Positions 24,101-35,339 of a DNA stretch of 64,000 nucleotides are shown one piece after another. The stretch is from Limnomonas spitsbergensis (Eukaryota > Chlorophyta > Chlorophyceae > Chlamydomonadales). The notes beneath the pieces are model-generated. The model was not told where the DNA came from. It did no database searches and saw only the letters and a program-made list of their open reading frames with translations. The position numbers and the translations under genes were made by a program. The stretch lies in contig JAYJMM010000099.1 of NCBI GenBank assembly GCA_037349105.1, forward strand, positions 2,108,001 through 2,172,000. Direction: 5' to 3'. Numbering within the stretch: position 1 is the first letter of the stretch; each line of letters starts with the position of its first letter.

Positions 24101-27100
24101 TCCGAGGTGCAGCGCCTGCTGGCGAGCTGTGAGACGCAGCACAGGCATTCAACCTTACGCTGTTCCACTCGGTTCGTTGATTTCCTCCCGACCAGACAGG
24201 TGCAGCGCCTGCTGGCGAGCTGTGAGGCGCAGCACAGGCATTCGACCTTACATACCACTATGTTTGTTTCTTTTCCTCCCGACCAGACAGGCAGGCGCCC
24301 ATGCGGCCGAGCCTTGTCAGTATGACCACAGATGTAATGTCTTTGACATGCAGTATTACTCTGTCACCTTTGCTCCGGAGCAAATCCCAGCCCCCATCCC
24401 TGCCCCTGTCTCGCGTCCAGGGACAGTTCCCCGAGGTGCATGACATGTTGGCGAAGCTGCAAGGCACAGCGCAGGCGTTTTGGTGTTGCACCTTCCACAC
24501 CTCCCTGTCACCCTTGCTCCAAAACCACGCGTCCCAGCCTCTCACCCCCCCCCCTGCCCCTCTCTTATTCGTCCAGGGACAGTTCCCTGTGGAGCAGGTC
24601 CTGCTGGCTGACATGTCCGTAACCGCTCAGGCGTTGCACCTAGCATACTCATCCGTCACCCTTGTTCCGAAACAACGCGTCCCAATTGTTAACCCCCATC
24701 CCTGCCCCTCTCTCTCTTGTATCACTGGGCTAGTTCTCTGAGGTGCAGGGCCTGCTGGCTCACATGTCCGGAAGTGCTCAAGCGCTGATGCTGCGCTGCC
24801 AGCGCCTGCAGGCGGGGGCGGGGGTGCAGGTGCAGCGGGGGATGATGTACATGCCCGTCGCGGGGCTGCAGGAGGATCTGTGGCGGTGCAGAGATCACGT
24901 GCGGGACATGGAGGAGTGGCTGCAGGTAAGGGGCAATGGCGGAAGGCCTCTGTGGGAGAGGGGACTTATGGGATCTGGAGGAGTGGCTGCAGGTAACGAC
25001 GTCATGGCGGAACGCCTCTGTGGGCCCCGGTGAAAAGGCTCGGCCACGTGGGCACCCGATTGTCTGGTTGGTACTTGGGAGAGGGGGGACTTAAGGGACA
25101 TGGAGGAGTGGCTGCAGGTAACAAGCCAATGTGGATGTTGCACTCCATATGTGGGGGAGTCGTGCCAGGTTCAAAATCCTGAACCCCAAAACCCAAACGG
25201 GGGAGGTTAGATGGCTGAGGCTTGTGCGTGGACCAAACCCTTAACCTTAACCCTACAAGCGTTACCCTTAACCAGCATCAACCCAAACGGAATTCAAAAT
25301 GAGGTCCCGGACCCACAACGTGTACAGCGGGGGGTCAGACACCCCAGCCTGTAGCATTGTTTGCTTTTTTGTGTTTGCGAGACCACCTTGAGGGGCCGCC
25401 GGGCAATCACCAGTTGGCTGCTCGGGTCCAAACCTTCACCAGCCTAAAGGGCTCGCTGCATCAGGCCCCCATGGGTATAGGCCGGTGTGTTGCCGCATTG
25501 CAGCCGAAGTGTAGCTGAAGCGCTACTGAAGAGTAGTTGAAATGTAGCCGAGGCACGCTAGAAGAAGCAGTAGCCTGGGAATTTCGAATCCAGCAGACCA
25601 GCAGGCTTCGACTACTGCTGGGTCAAAACCTGCTGGATTCGAAACTCGTGCTCCAGCTGCCATAGAGCTTGCAGGATGCTCGCTCAACCTTCTCCTTCTG
25701 CATTATAATTTGAATTTTGAATATTGTACCAGCTGGCTATCGTTTCAAATCCACACTGCATTTGTTCCTAAATCTGAATTTCGAAAGGCGTAAGGCTGGT
25801 TCCTTTTTGCTATGCCATAGTCTGAGGAGGAGCAGCTCGAGGCATGGATCCAAGACGTATCTTCACGCCCCGACGGCTGCACTCTGGCCCAAGTCCTGCA
25901 TCGCATCAGCGAGCTGCAGCAGGTGTCGCGGCAGGCCCACGCACACATGGACTCCTTACAGCGGCAGCTAAACTCCATGCAGTCAGTGGTCCTGCAGCAG
26001 CTGAAGGCGATGGCAAACGTGGCGGCGCGGACGTCTCTGCCCAGCCGCAGCGGCGGCAGCCCGGGGCCTGCGCCGATCGACAACACTCGGCGGCAGGACC
26101 TGGACGCACTGATCGCGGACGCTGACGGCCTGACCCTGCGGATGGCCGCCGCCGCCGCGGCCGGCGCCGCGCTGTGGCGTCTGACGCGCGCCGCCGGGGG
26201 ACTCCGCGCACAGGCGGCCACCGTCGAGGGCCTGCCGCTTGCGCTCCGGGAGATGTTGGCGGGGCCGCTGGCGGGTGCGCGGTCCGGCATTGCGCACATG
26301 CGCGCCTCTCTGGCAGCAGTGCTGCAAGAGGCAGGTGGACTAGGCGGCGGCAGTGCGCTGGCCCAGGCGGTGCGGTTGAATTCTGCGGTGCGGGATAAGG
26401 CGCAGGCGATGAACGATACGGCGCTGACGCTGCTTGAGCTCGCTGAGGTAGTGGTTTTGGACACGGGAATCATTCAGGTGAGCTGCGACAACGGCTTGGT
26501 TGCCGCGGCGTTATTGTCGCTCGCTCCCCGCCTCTTTGCTGTTGTTGAGGTTGCGGAAAGGTTTGACAATGATGTTTCACCTCTGGGAGAGAGAAAGAAA
26601 GAGAAAAAGCGGAAGAGCGAAAAAGAGAGAAAGAGAGAAAGAAATCCCCCCTCTTGATAACTGATTTTCAAAGCAATACGCCAAGAGGCCTGAATGCAGC
26701 AAGCCCCAATTCGGCCATACCGGTGGCAAAGAACAGGGTTCAGGGTTTAGGGTTAAGAACCTGCGAAAACCCAAAAACCTAAATCCCCCATTCGGCGGCA
26801 CAGGACATGCAACAGAGCTCTAGCCCACTGAAGCTTCACACACCCTTTGCGCTGCCTCCTTCCCTCCTTGTCCATAGGCGCAACTTGCGTCCGGCGCCAT
26901 CAACGGCATGGCCGAGGAGGCCGCCAGGCTGCGAGACCGCGCGGCGCCCATCGTCCGCGGGGAAGAGGCGTTGCGCAGCTCGCTGGCAAAGCTCGCATCG
27001 AGGCGGGGCGGCGCTCCGTCTCGGGCGTCACCGCCGCAGGTTGGCAACAGCCCGCTGCCACGGGCGCTGCTTTCGCCTGGCCCTGCATTGCCCCAATTTC

Positions 27101-29216
27101 AGCCCACTAACTGGGATGGTGTCCCCTTGGCCTACGGGTCGCACAAGGCAGCGGCAGGTCGCTTCGGAGTGTACGGCTCTGGTGTCAAGGGCCTGCCTCT
27201 GCGTGGCGGAGGCAAAGCCGCACTGCCCGCCATGGACAAGCGGATAAACGGCCAGGTGGAAGGGCTACTGAAACTCTTGGAGGTGTGTGGCTGCTGTTGC
27301 CGGCATTCATAAGGGCAGCGGAGCAAGATTTTGCTCTCACAAACTGAAAGCAAGGGCATTGGAACCGTATTACCGTAGTGAACAACCTGATCCCCATGCT
27401 ATACCCTTCACCCTAGGCTATACCCTTAGCCCTATGCTACACCCTTAGCCCTATGCTATGCCATAAGGTCTATGCTATGCCCTAAGCCCTAGGCTATGCC
27501 CTAAGCCATACACTATTTCATAAGCGCCACGCTATACCCTTAGCCCTACGCTATGCCCTTAGCCCTAGGCTATGACCTAAGCCCTAGGCTAAGTATCCTG
27601 CGGCCCAAGGCCTGAATCAACAAGCCCTCATCCATGGACCATGATGCCCAAGGCCTTAAGCCATGAGCCCTCCCCCCTCTCCACCGGGCCGACCCATTAG
27701 TGTGGTGCCACGCCGTGACCTTTTATCCCTACCCCACCTGAGCCATGAGCTTTTCCCCTCTCCAATGGACAGACCCATTACTGTGGTGCCATGCCCTGAT
27801 CTCTCATCACCACCCCCCTAAGCTATGAGCCATTCCCCTTATGCATAGGGCCGACCCATCACTGTGGTGCCCCACCGAGAATGGGCGGCGTTGGACATGC
27901 TCCGCTGGTCAACTGAGCAGAGCGGGCCTATTCCGGGCTCCAATGCACGTAGGAGTACCGTCGGGTCCGTGCCCAGTGGCGACTCCCTGCAACAGCCACG
28001 AGAGCAGCAACAACAGCAACAACAACAACAGCCCGCCATGGAAGATCCTTTTCCTGGGGCATCGCGTGTGATGAGCCCTATGTGGCATAAACACCATCAG
28101 CAACAACAACAGCTGGAACAACAGCAGCAACAACAACCCACGTTGGGTGCAACATTCCCCGGAGCCTCCCGTGCAATGAGCCCCTTATGGCGGGAGGATA
28201 ACCGGGTGACGGAAAGCGCCACAAGCTCGGAGCTATGCCTTCCGGTAATCGGGGCGGCGGGAGGGCGGGCTGATGTGGACTGGCCTCCGCCCTTCACGCC
28301 ACCGGCTGCCGTCCGTCAGGGTGTCGGCAGCGGAGCGGCGTCAAGGCTGCCCGGCGCGGCAGGCGGCTCGAGGCAGAACAAGGGTTCAGAGGCTGCGCGG
28401 CATCGGCAGTGGAATGCATGGGCAGAGGCAGAGCATGCGGTGGCGGAGGAGGAGGCCTCTGCGGGTTCTGATGACGGGGAGTCGGTGGACACGGACATGT
28501 TGATCGGCGTCAACCGTATGCGAGGGCAAGAGTACAACCCCGAGGCACACGTCAAGCGGATGCGGGTGTTGCGGATGCGGGCCATGAGAGAGCAAGCAAC
28601 GTTGGCAGTCAAGGAGCAACGCAGGACCAAAGCGGCAATGGCGGCGGCATCGGCGGCCGCGACGGCCATGGCCTTCAGCCTGTCCGACGAGGGAGGTCTC
28701 ATGCCATCCACTCTGCAAGGCTTTCTCGCCCGCCCCGGTTTCGGAGCGCGTGGCGTGGCCATGCGCGGTAGCCCAGATCCGGGTGCTGCAACAGGAGCAG
28801 CTTCGAACACTTTCGGAGGCAGCAGGGGAGAGTTTGGAGCGGTTGCACGAAAAAGTAGCCCATGTCGGGCAAGCGCTATCAGCCCTTACCTTAAAGCACG
28901 GGTGGGCAAGCCCAGCTTCAGCATGCCACGGCCGCGCTTCAGCACTGTGCCTGCTGTGGAGGCTGGAGATTTCGCATCGCAAACAATCAGCTCGAACCAG
29001 AAGCAGCTCTCTGTGGAGCAGGAGTTTGGCCGCCTAAGCCCTAACAGAGACGGCGGCACGCATGCCACGTCCATCGGCAGCAGCATCACTCCGGCTCGCC
29101 GTAGCGCGGCTGCGTCCTCCGCTGGGCGGCCCACCGGTGATGGGAAGGCGGCGGGGCATCATGAGTGGATGATGGACAGCCAGGGGATGGAACATCTAGA
29201 TCCGACGCAATTCTAG
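17589..29216 (+). CDS. Giant Ala/Glu-rich IQ-motif coiled-coil protein
   Basis: Seven exons: 17589-20510, 21883-22539, 23507-23854, 24734-24925, 25821-26477, 26878-27282 and 27849-29216, all joined in phase 0 by GT-AG introns. The product is about 2,182 aa. An in-frame TAG at 17541 bounds the start. Residues about 172-777 are an Ala/Glu-rich repeat tract. Two identical IQ motifs (ATKVQAGWRGHQARKEV) lie near 823-840 and 872-890 and predict calmodulin or light-chain binding. Four 10-aa repeats (DQLQLRTSGS, DHPRPRASEA type) close exon 1. Exons 2-6 are Ala-rich, Leu/Gln heptad-like segments suited to coiled coils. Exon 7 has polyGln and basic helices. No catalytic domain is recognised, so a structural role (cytoskeletal or flagellar) is only a guess. 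If exon 1 were unspliced it would stop at 20523. Confidence 0.7.
20391..20510 (+). repeat. Four coding 30-bp repeats at end of exon 1
   Basis: Four in-frame 10-codon units (DQLQLRTSGS, DHPRPRASEA, DQPEPRMSGP, YQPPPTSPEQ) end exactly at the CAG/GTGACT donor of exon 1. The last unit is the apparent source of the intronic minisatellite that follows. Confidence 0.7.
20614..21029 (+). repeat. 32-bp minisatellite, 13 units, in intron 1
   Basis: Thirteen consecutive 32-bp units, twelve of them apparently identical, carry GCCACCAAGCACTTCTGAGC followed by AGTTAGCTAC. The unit aligns with the last coding repeat plus donor of exon 1 (GCCACCAACTTCTCCTGAGC, then AGGTGACT), with small indels that abolish the GT. 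It is therefore an amplified, inactivated copy of the exon 1 donor boundary. Confidence 0.9.
23896..23997. repeat. CCTGAAA heptamer array
   Basis: About thirteen copies of the heptamer CCTGAAA, telomere-like but not the exact green-algal telomere word, in the intron downstream of the exon ending at 23854. Confidence 0.85.
24091..24650 (+). repeat. Decayed acceptor-side copies of exon 24734-24925
   Basis: Four copies begin near 24091, 24199, 24421 and 24577. Three start at CCAGGGA-AGTTC and one at GACAGGTGCAG, and all continue into GTGCAG- or GAGCAG-CTGCTGGC words that match the start of the true exon (AG/TTCTCTGAGGTGCAGGGCC). They carry frameshifts or lack donors, so they are not used as exons in the model. 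Confidence 0.75.
24966..25121 (+). repeat. Donor-side copies of exon 24734-24925
   Basis: Two copies of the last 20 or so exon bases plus donor (GACATGGAGGAGTGGCTGCA, then GGTAA) lie at 24971-24997 and 25095-25121, downstream of the true donor at 24925/24926. Each still has a GTAA donor. Confidence 0.8.
25578..25652. repeat. Intronic hairpin with TTTCGAATCCAGCAG arms
   Basis: A perfect 15-bp inverted repeat (TTTCGAATCCAGCAG and its complement) encloses a second, imperfect inner stem (ACCAGCAG/CTGCTGGGT). It lies in the intron before the exon at 25821, within a dispersed repeat carrying TGTAGCTGAA words. Confidence 0.75.
27400..27600. repeat. CTATGCCCTAAGCCCTAGG-type tandem repeat
   Basis: About ten degenerate units of roughly 20 bp in the last intron of the IQ gene. 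No coding content. Confidence 0.7.
27662..27800 (+). repeat. Acceptor-side copies of exon 27849-29216
   Basis: Two tandem copies (27662-27719 and 27741-27800) repeat the intron-exon boundary found at 27820-27880: CTATGAGC, CCCCTCTCC, then GACCCAT and ACTGTGGTGCC. In the true copy ATGCATAG/GGCCGACCC supplies the acceptor. In the copies the AG context is lost or changed. Confidence 0.8.
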
Positions 29217-29845
29217 ATCCGACAGATAGATGAATTCATAGATCCAGCATGCACGGGGTACATGAATGCTTACGCTGGGTCCAAGATAGATCTAGTTCTG
29301 CCTTAGGGCCCTATCTAACCTGTTCTATTCAGTTGACAGCGACATGCATGTATACACCCTCAGTGGTAAGTTCCATAGTACAAATAAAAAGCCACAACGA
29401 CAAATGTCCAACGACCAATGAATGTTATAGACATGTAGCCATGCCTCAGTATGCCATGGTGCATAAAAAAGTGGTGTACGCACGGCATGCCAAGGGGGCA
29501 TGCATAGGACAAATTTCTAACTGCATAATATGCTTAAATTCATTAACATTTCCAAGCACGCTTAGCTGGAATCCTGCTGAATGCCTCGCTCACATTATGG
29601 CTCAGTTTGTATCTTCAGATTTCCCGTATGGCGGCGGCAGCAGGCAGCCGGCAAAGTCTATGGGCTTGTGATTTTGCAAGCTACCTAGATATACTTATGT
29701 TAACATGCCGTGATGGCGCCCCACATACCCAAGGAGGGGAAGCCCCCTAGATGTAAATGAAGCCCCTCATTTTTACACGCCCATGTGCCTCTCGCGCCTC
29801 ACCCTCCACCCCCATCCTCCATATGTTGCACCGCGCTGCAAGTCC
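29217..29845 (+). other. 3' flank of IQ gene
   Basis: No gene is recognised. A 140-aa frame at 29249-29671 has no family match. A TGTAA word at 29752-29756 is a candidate algal polyadenylation signal, about 540 bp beyond the stop codon. Confidence 0.35.
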
Positions 29846-29850
29846 CTCAT

Positions 29851-30115
29851 GGCCTGCTCAGATCTGGCCGCCCCATGCATGATGGAAATTTGCATTGGTA
29901 CCCCGCCTTAGCTTGCTTCCCTCAGCAACCCCATAGATACACCAACATAAGCCCTTAGGTAAAAGTATTTGTGAACGTCCCCAATGGGCTGCTCAGATAT
30001 GGCTACCCCATGCATCATGCAAGTTTGCAATGGTACCCCGCCTCGGCCACCCCAAAGATACACCACCGTAAACCCTTTGGTACAAGGGGATGCAAACATC
30101 TCCAAAAGACATAAA
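29851..30115. repeat. Two-copy tandem repeat of 135 bp
   Basis: GGCTGCTCAGAT-TGGC, CCCCATGCATCATG and TTGGTACCCCGCCT words recur at an offset of 135 bp. No gene is seen. Confidence 0.75.
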
Positions 30116-30239
30116 ACATTTAAAAGGAAAAGTAAAATACCAGAGTCTCCTGCCATCCATTAAATTGAGCCAACCTAGCAAAGTGGCAAGAGGGTGATTG
30201 AATTAGCTTGTGTCCATGACACAAGTAAGGCAGACTCAT

Positions 30240-31480
30240 GGTATGACTGGGAAGACACATGATCGAGGTTGGGCCGGCTCCCGAAGGGTGCCACGGACTT
30301 TCAACATTTGTGCCAGGGCATACATGAGTGGGAGGCTCGAGCTTTTGCTGAGGATGTGGTAGACTTTGTTGAGGTCTAGTATGCTGTCTTCTTTTGACCT
30401 CCCTCTGTTGGTTCTTTCCCTTTCTGTCTCTCTCTTGCTTTTAGAGGCAGGGATCCTACGGTCGCCTTTTGCGTTTCCGGAGGGGTGTTTGTCGTTGCCA
30501 ATTGTGCTCCTCTCTGTCTTTCCTCTTAGCCTTTAGTTCCTTTCCTTTTCCCTCCCAACCAGGCATGACGTCAGAGAGCCCGCAAGCAGGGGTGGGGTGA
30601 CATGGTTTTCTGCAACTTGTATTTAAACATTTTGAAGGCTAGTATCTTCAAAGGCAGGGGATACAGTTTACCAAACCTTTGTGTTTTTGTTGTTTGGTGG
30701 GTGAACTTGCTATCATTTCTTTCCTCAAATTGTGCCTTCTCCCTTGACTTTCCTAGTTGAATTTTTGATTGCCGACGTGGCCGAGCTTCATTTTAGCATG
30801 GCCCAGAGGTGTAACGTCATTAACATATCTCAAGATGTGCATGCACAAAGCAAGGTACAAAAAGTGAGGCACGTGTAATTTCGGCGGCCACAAAAGAACA
30901 TGTTGAGAGCGGTGCATACTTGTTGGCCCCTGCCCTGTTTGCTTCCAGTGCCCTAGTGGCAGGGAGCATTTACATGAGCGGGGGTGGGCAGGTCCTCCGG
31001 GCGATGCAACTAACTTACACCAGCTGTACCAGGCTGAGCAAGGGTGGGATGCACTTGCTCTTGTGGAATGTGATGTGGACATTGTTGAGGGTTAGTCTCT
31101 AGGGATTCTGAGGCGCCGGTCTCGTTTGCCTTTCCGGCCTTCCCTTTTAATCCTTGTTCTGTTTTTGCCCCCTTTTTAGTTTCTTCTCTTCTCCTTCTAA
31201 TCAGTGAGGCGCCCTCGCGGCCAAGCAAGGGTGGGATACACTTGTTTTTGTATGTGTGTGTGTGTGTGTGTGTGGGGGGGGGGGGGGGTAGGCTTTGTGG
31301 AGGGCTAGTCTCGAGTGGAATTCAGGTGTCGGACTTGCATGGTCTTCTTTGCCTTCCCGGCCTTTTCTTTTGTTCCTGTCCCCCCCTCTTCCTTTTTTCT
31401 CTTCCTTCTGAACAGTTGGGCGCCCACTACCCAAGCGGCCGAGCTTTGAGTGGGCCCAAAGGCGTTACATTATTGACATG
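30240..31480 (-). repeat. Cluster of dispersed SINE-like repeats
   Basis: At least three copies of a unit of roughly 250 bp share GTTGAGG-CTAGT-T, CTTTGCCTTTCCGGCCTTCC, a pyrimidine tract and an inverted GGCGCCC-GCGGCCGAGC core. They belong to the family described at 4430. A GT dinucleotide run plus poly(G) lies at 31250-31288. No gene. Confidence 0.6.
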
Positions 31481-31859
31481 TTGGTCCATGCTGAAAGTTC
31501 GGCCATGTGGGGTTGGTAGGGAATGACTGAGCTCAATTCCAGCTTCCATGCACAACATGGGTCATTGTGCAACCATGTCATCCTCTTATGTGAGGGGGCA
31601 TGAACATGGAGCCCGGCGTTAGTTCTAGGTTGGAGGATGGAGATGATCGTGTGGCGGGTGCGACCCATTAACCATTGGGTATGGTTGCCACTTGTGTTGT
31701 TCCACTGGACCATTTCCCCCCAATAAACATGTGGACGCTTACATCACGGTTAAGGATATATCGCAACCATATATGTTAGACTCTGGCAACATCGCTGCAA
31801 TATCTGCAAATATTCTCCATTACCGGTATATGGGTATGACCCATGATGCAAGTGCAAAC

Positions 31860-32645
31860 TTGGCATGTTGAAAATCAAGGTAAAGAAATAGCCGATGAAC
31901 TACAACACTACATACTACTGATCACTGATCACTGCCGACAAACAACACATCTTCATGGATAGGCAGAAGAGAGAAAACATGGAATAGTTTTCACCCCTTC
32001 CATCGTTGCTCACAATTATGTTAATAAGGATTCAGGCACCTATGGGCCCTACTTATAAAAAGGTCGGCCGAAATTATGTGAGGTAAAAAAACTCAAGGTA
32101 AATTCTAGCTGCCCTCAGTATCCACACCGGCATTTCATACAACCAACAGGCACACGATACTTAGCAACTAAGGTGTCCTTGACGTAAAGAAATATCGTTG
32201 TGACATAAAAATGTATGGCATTTGAAGTACTACCAAAACTCGCATTATGACGGCATTACTATCGCCCATAATAATGGAGGCATAACAAACTTGGAGTGAA
32301 ACTAACATCTCATATTGGAAATCAAGGTCAAGAAATAGCCGACGAACTACAGGACTATTGATCACAGCCGACAGCAACAACCTATAATAGCTAGGCATGT
32401 CTCTCTCTCATCATGCATGCGAGAGAAAATATAGTGTTTTTTATTAACCATCGTCGCTCAGAATTATTTGAGATTGCAAACTCCTAGTTGCCCTCGGTAT
32501 CTATCAACTCTAGCATTTCAAACAACCAACAGGCACACGATACTTAGCAATGTGTCATTGGCGAAAAGAAATGTCGTTCTGACATAAAAGTGCTTGGCAA
32601 CCGAAGTACTACCAAAGATCGCATAATAATCACCCATGATACCAT
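31860..32645. repeat. Direct duplication of about 0.4 kb
   Basis: Blocks such as AAATCAAGGT-AAGAAATAG, CCAACAGGCACACGATACTT and GAAGTACTACCAAA occur twice in the same order, at offsets of 383-447 bp. The sequence is AT-richer than its surroundings and no coding region is evident. Confidence 0.75.
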
Positions 32646-33289
32646 AAGCATGCAAAAACACTTGGAATGGGACAACATCCTAGTCAATCACGGTGTAATA
32701 AATAATCACGGTAGACATGACCTAATGGATTATGTTATGGAGCATGCACAATGTTGTAGTACCAAGCGCCCCTACTATCAAACCACAATGACATGAGCCA
32801 ATGAGTCAATGTGTCTTTACAACTCTGGGCCATGCACACGAAGGCTCGGCCTCGTGAGCGCCCCACTGTCCAGACAATGTAATGAGTTTGGACACGAGTG
32901 GTTAAGGCAAAATGCTACATATTCAAGTTAAATCTGAAGGGCCCCGAGGATTTGGTGAGGGAAGCCTCGGATGTTCATCAATGCATGCAAACCATTGGTG
33001 CACGGCTTTCAAGGGTCCGCATGTTATCCATGCACAATGCTCGTGCATAGGTGCCGCCACAAAGTCTCCATTCAAGGAAAACCGACCCCCCCGAGGCCAC
33101 CCCCCTAGGACGCATCCCCACTATGCTAGTCCACAACAACATGCTAATTGTTGCCCCGGCTTCCACCATGCTTCTTTCCGCCTCTTGTCCTCCAGTTTCT
33201 ACTGTTGCTCCATCGCACCTTACTTCATCCGCATGTCCCGCTCAGCCGTCAATGCCTCCAACTGCCCGACACGCCCCGCCTCCTTCTCA

Positions 33290-34640
33290 CCAGCTGCCCA
33301 CCGTCTCCGCCACCAAGCCCCCCTCCCCCAGCGCACTCCAACCCCCCGCCACCAAGCCCCCCTCCCTCCAGTGCACCCTGACCTCCTCCTCCACTTGTCC
33401 CCCCTCCCCCTGCGCACTATTGACCTCCTCCGCCCCCTCCCCCCAGCGCACTCCGACCTCCTCCGCCACCAGCCCCCCTCCCCCATCGCACTCCTATCTC
33501 CTCAACAGCCCCCCCTCCCCCCAGCGCACTCCGACCTCCTCCGCCACCAGCCCCCCCTCCCCCTAGTGCAGTCCAACCTCCTCCGCCACCAGGCCCCCTC
33601 CCCCCAACACACTCTGACCTCCTCTGCCTCCAGTCTCCCCTCCCCCAGCACACCCTGACCCCCTCCGCCACCAAGCCCCCCTCTCCCAAGCGCACTCTGA
33701 CCTCCTCCGCCACCAGCCCCCCCTCCCCCAACGCACTCCAACCTCCTCCGCCACCAGCCCCTCCTCCCCCAACGCACTCCAACCTCATCGCCACCAAGCC
33801 CCCCTCCTACCAGCGCACTCTGACCTCCTCCACCACCAAGCCCCCCTCTCCCCAGCGAACTCGGACCTCCTCCGCCACCAAGCCCCCCTCCCCCAGCGCA
33901 CTCTGACCTCCTCCACCACCAAGCCCCCCTCTCCCCAGCGAACTCGGACCTCCTCCGCCACCAAGCCCCCCTCCCCCAGCGCACTCCAACCCCCTCCGCC
34001 ACCAGTCCCCCCTCCCCCCAGCGCACTCCGACTTCCTCCGCCACCAGCCCCCCTCCCCCATCGCATTCCTGTCTCCTCAACAGCCCCCCTCCCCCCAGCG
34101 CACTCCGACCTCCTCCGCCACCAGCCCCCCCTCCCCCCAGTGCACTCCAACCTCCTCCGCCACCAGTCCCCCTCCCCCCAACACACTCTGACCTCCTCTG
34201 CCTCCAGTCCTCCCTCCCCCTAGCGCACTCTGACCCCCTCCGCCACCAAGCCCCCCTCTCCCCAGCGCACTCTGACCTCCTCCGCCACCAGCCCCCCCTC
34301 CCCCAACGCACTCCAACCTCCTCCGCCACCAGCCCCCCCTCTCCCCAACGCACTCTGACCTCCTCCCCCACCAGCCCCCCTCCCCCAAACACACTCTGAC
34401 CTCCTCTGCCTCCAGTCCCCCCTCCCCCCAGCGCACTCTGACCTCCTCCGCCACTAAGCCCCCCTCTACCCAGTGCACTCCTGTCTCCTCCGCCACCAAG
34501 CCCCCCTCTCCTCAGCGCACTCCGACCTCATCTGTCACCAAGCCCCCCTCTCCCCATCGCACTCTGACCTCCTCCGCCACCAAGCCCCCCTCTCACCAGC
34601 GCACTTTGACCTCCTCCGCCAGCAGACTCCCTTCCCCCCA
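33290..34640. repeat. C-rich minisatellite, unit about 41-42 bp, about 30 copies
   Basis: The unit is CACCAAGCCCCCCTCCCCC followed by AGCGCACTCTGACCTCCTCCG, with small length variation. G is nearly absent from the plus strand, so the minus strand carries dense G runs able to form G-quadruplexes. Long frames on both strands only translate the repeat. Confidence 0.9.
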
Positions 34641-34649
34641 AATGCTATA

Positions 34650-35330
34650 GATGGGCCCTAGTGGCCCACTTGCTCTATAGATTTTGGTTTAACTCTTTGA
34701 TTCCCCTTCTATAGCCCCCACTCCCCATTTCCTGACTTTCATCATTCCCTCGATCCCCTAAAACACCATCTCCATGTCCTCTGTCCAATGAACCTCCACC
34801 CTACGAGTGTGGCTTTGCCTGCCCTTATAAAACAAGGATTGCTAAAAAGTTAAATGAGGTACATCATGTCGATTGACAAGATTGTTTGCTAATTTTTTGC
34901 CCCATTTGTAGCAACTTGGCTCACTTGGCATTTTTGTAGGGGCTGGACAATAAATGGCAGGTTTTGAGATCTTTGGTAGGGGACTAGGCAAGAAATGGTA
35001 GGTGCAAGCCAATTCTGGTAGGTCGGGGAATCATAGCCCTAATTTTTGGTAAGTTGGCTGAAATCGGTAGGAAAACCTACCAGTTTTGACACCACCTACC
35101 TACCAAAACAGGGGGTTTGAGTAGTAGTGGCAGCTGGCACCAACCGATAATTGCCTGCTCCATTGCCCACTCAACGCGCGGCTCCGCATGAGCCAGCTCA
35201 TTCAATCCATGCTTCGAGCTTATTATGGAAAGCCGCCCAGGATTGCACCATCCCACCGGCATCCTTGTCCATACACTCCTCAAATCGTTGTCGCCTTCGA
35301 TATGTGGACTGATTTCGCACAGCCACCGCC
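34650..35330. other. Gene-free stretch
   Basis: AT-richer sequence with TTGGTAGG words repeated near 34970-35100. No gene, RNA or mobile-element feature is recognised. Confidence 0.4.
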
Positions 35331-35339
35331 GCTTTCAGT

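Noticed and set aside
33502..34392. 296-aa Gly/Trp/Arg-rich minus-strand frame and a 248-aa Pro-rich plus-strand frame (32912-33658)
   Set aside because: Both follow the 41-42 bp minisatellite period and have no non-repeat domain.
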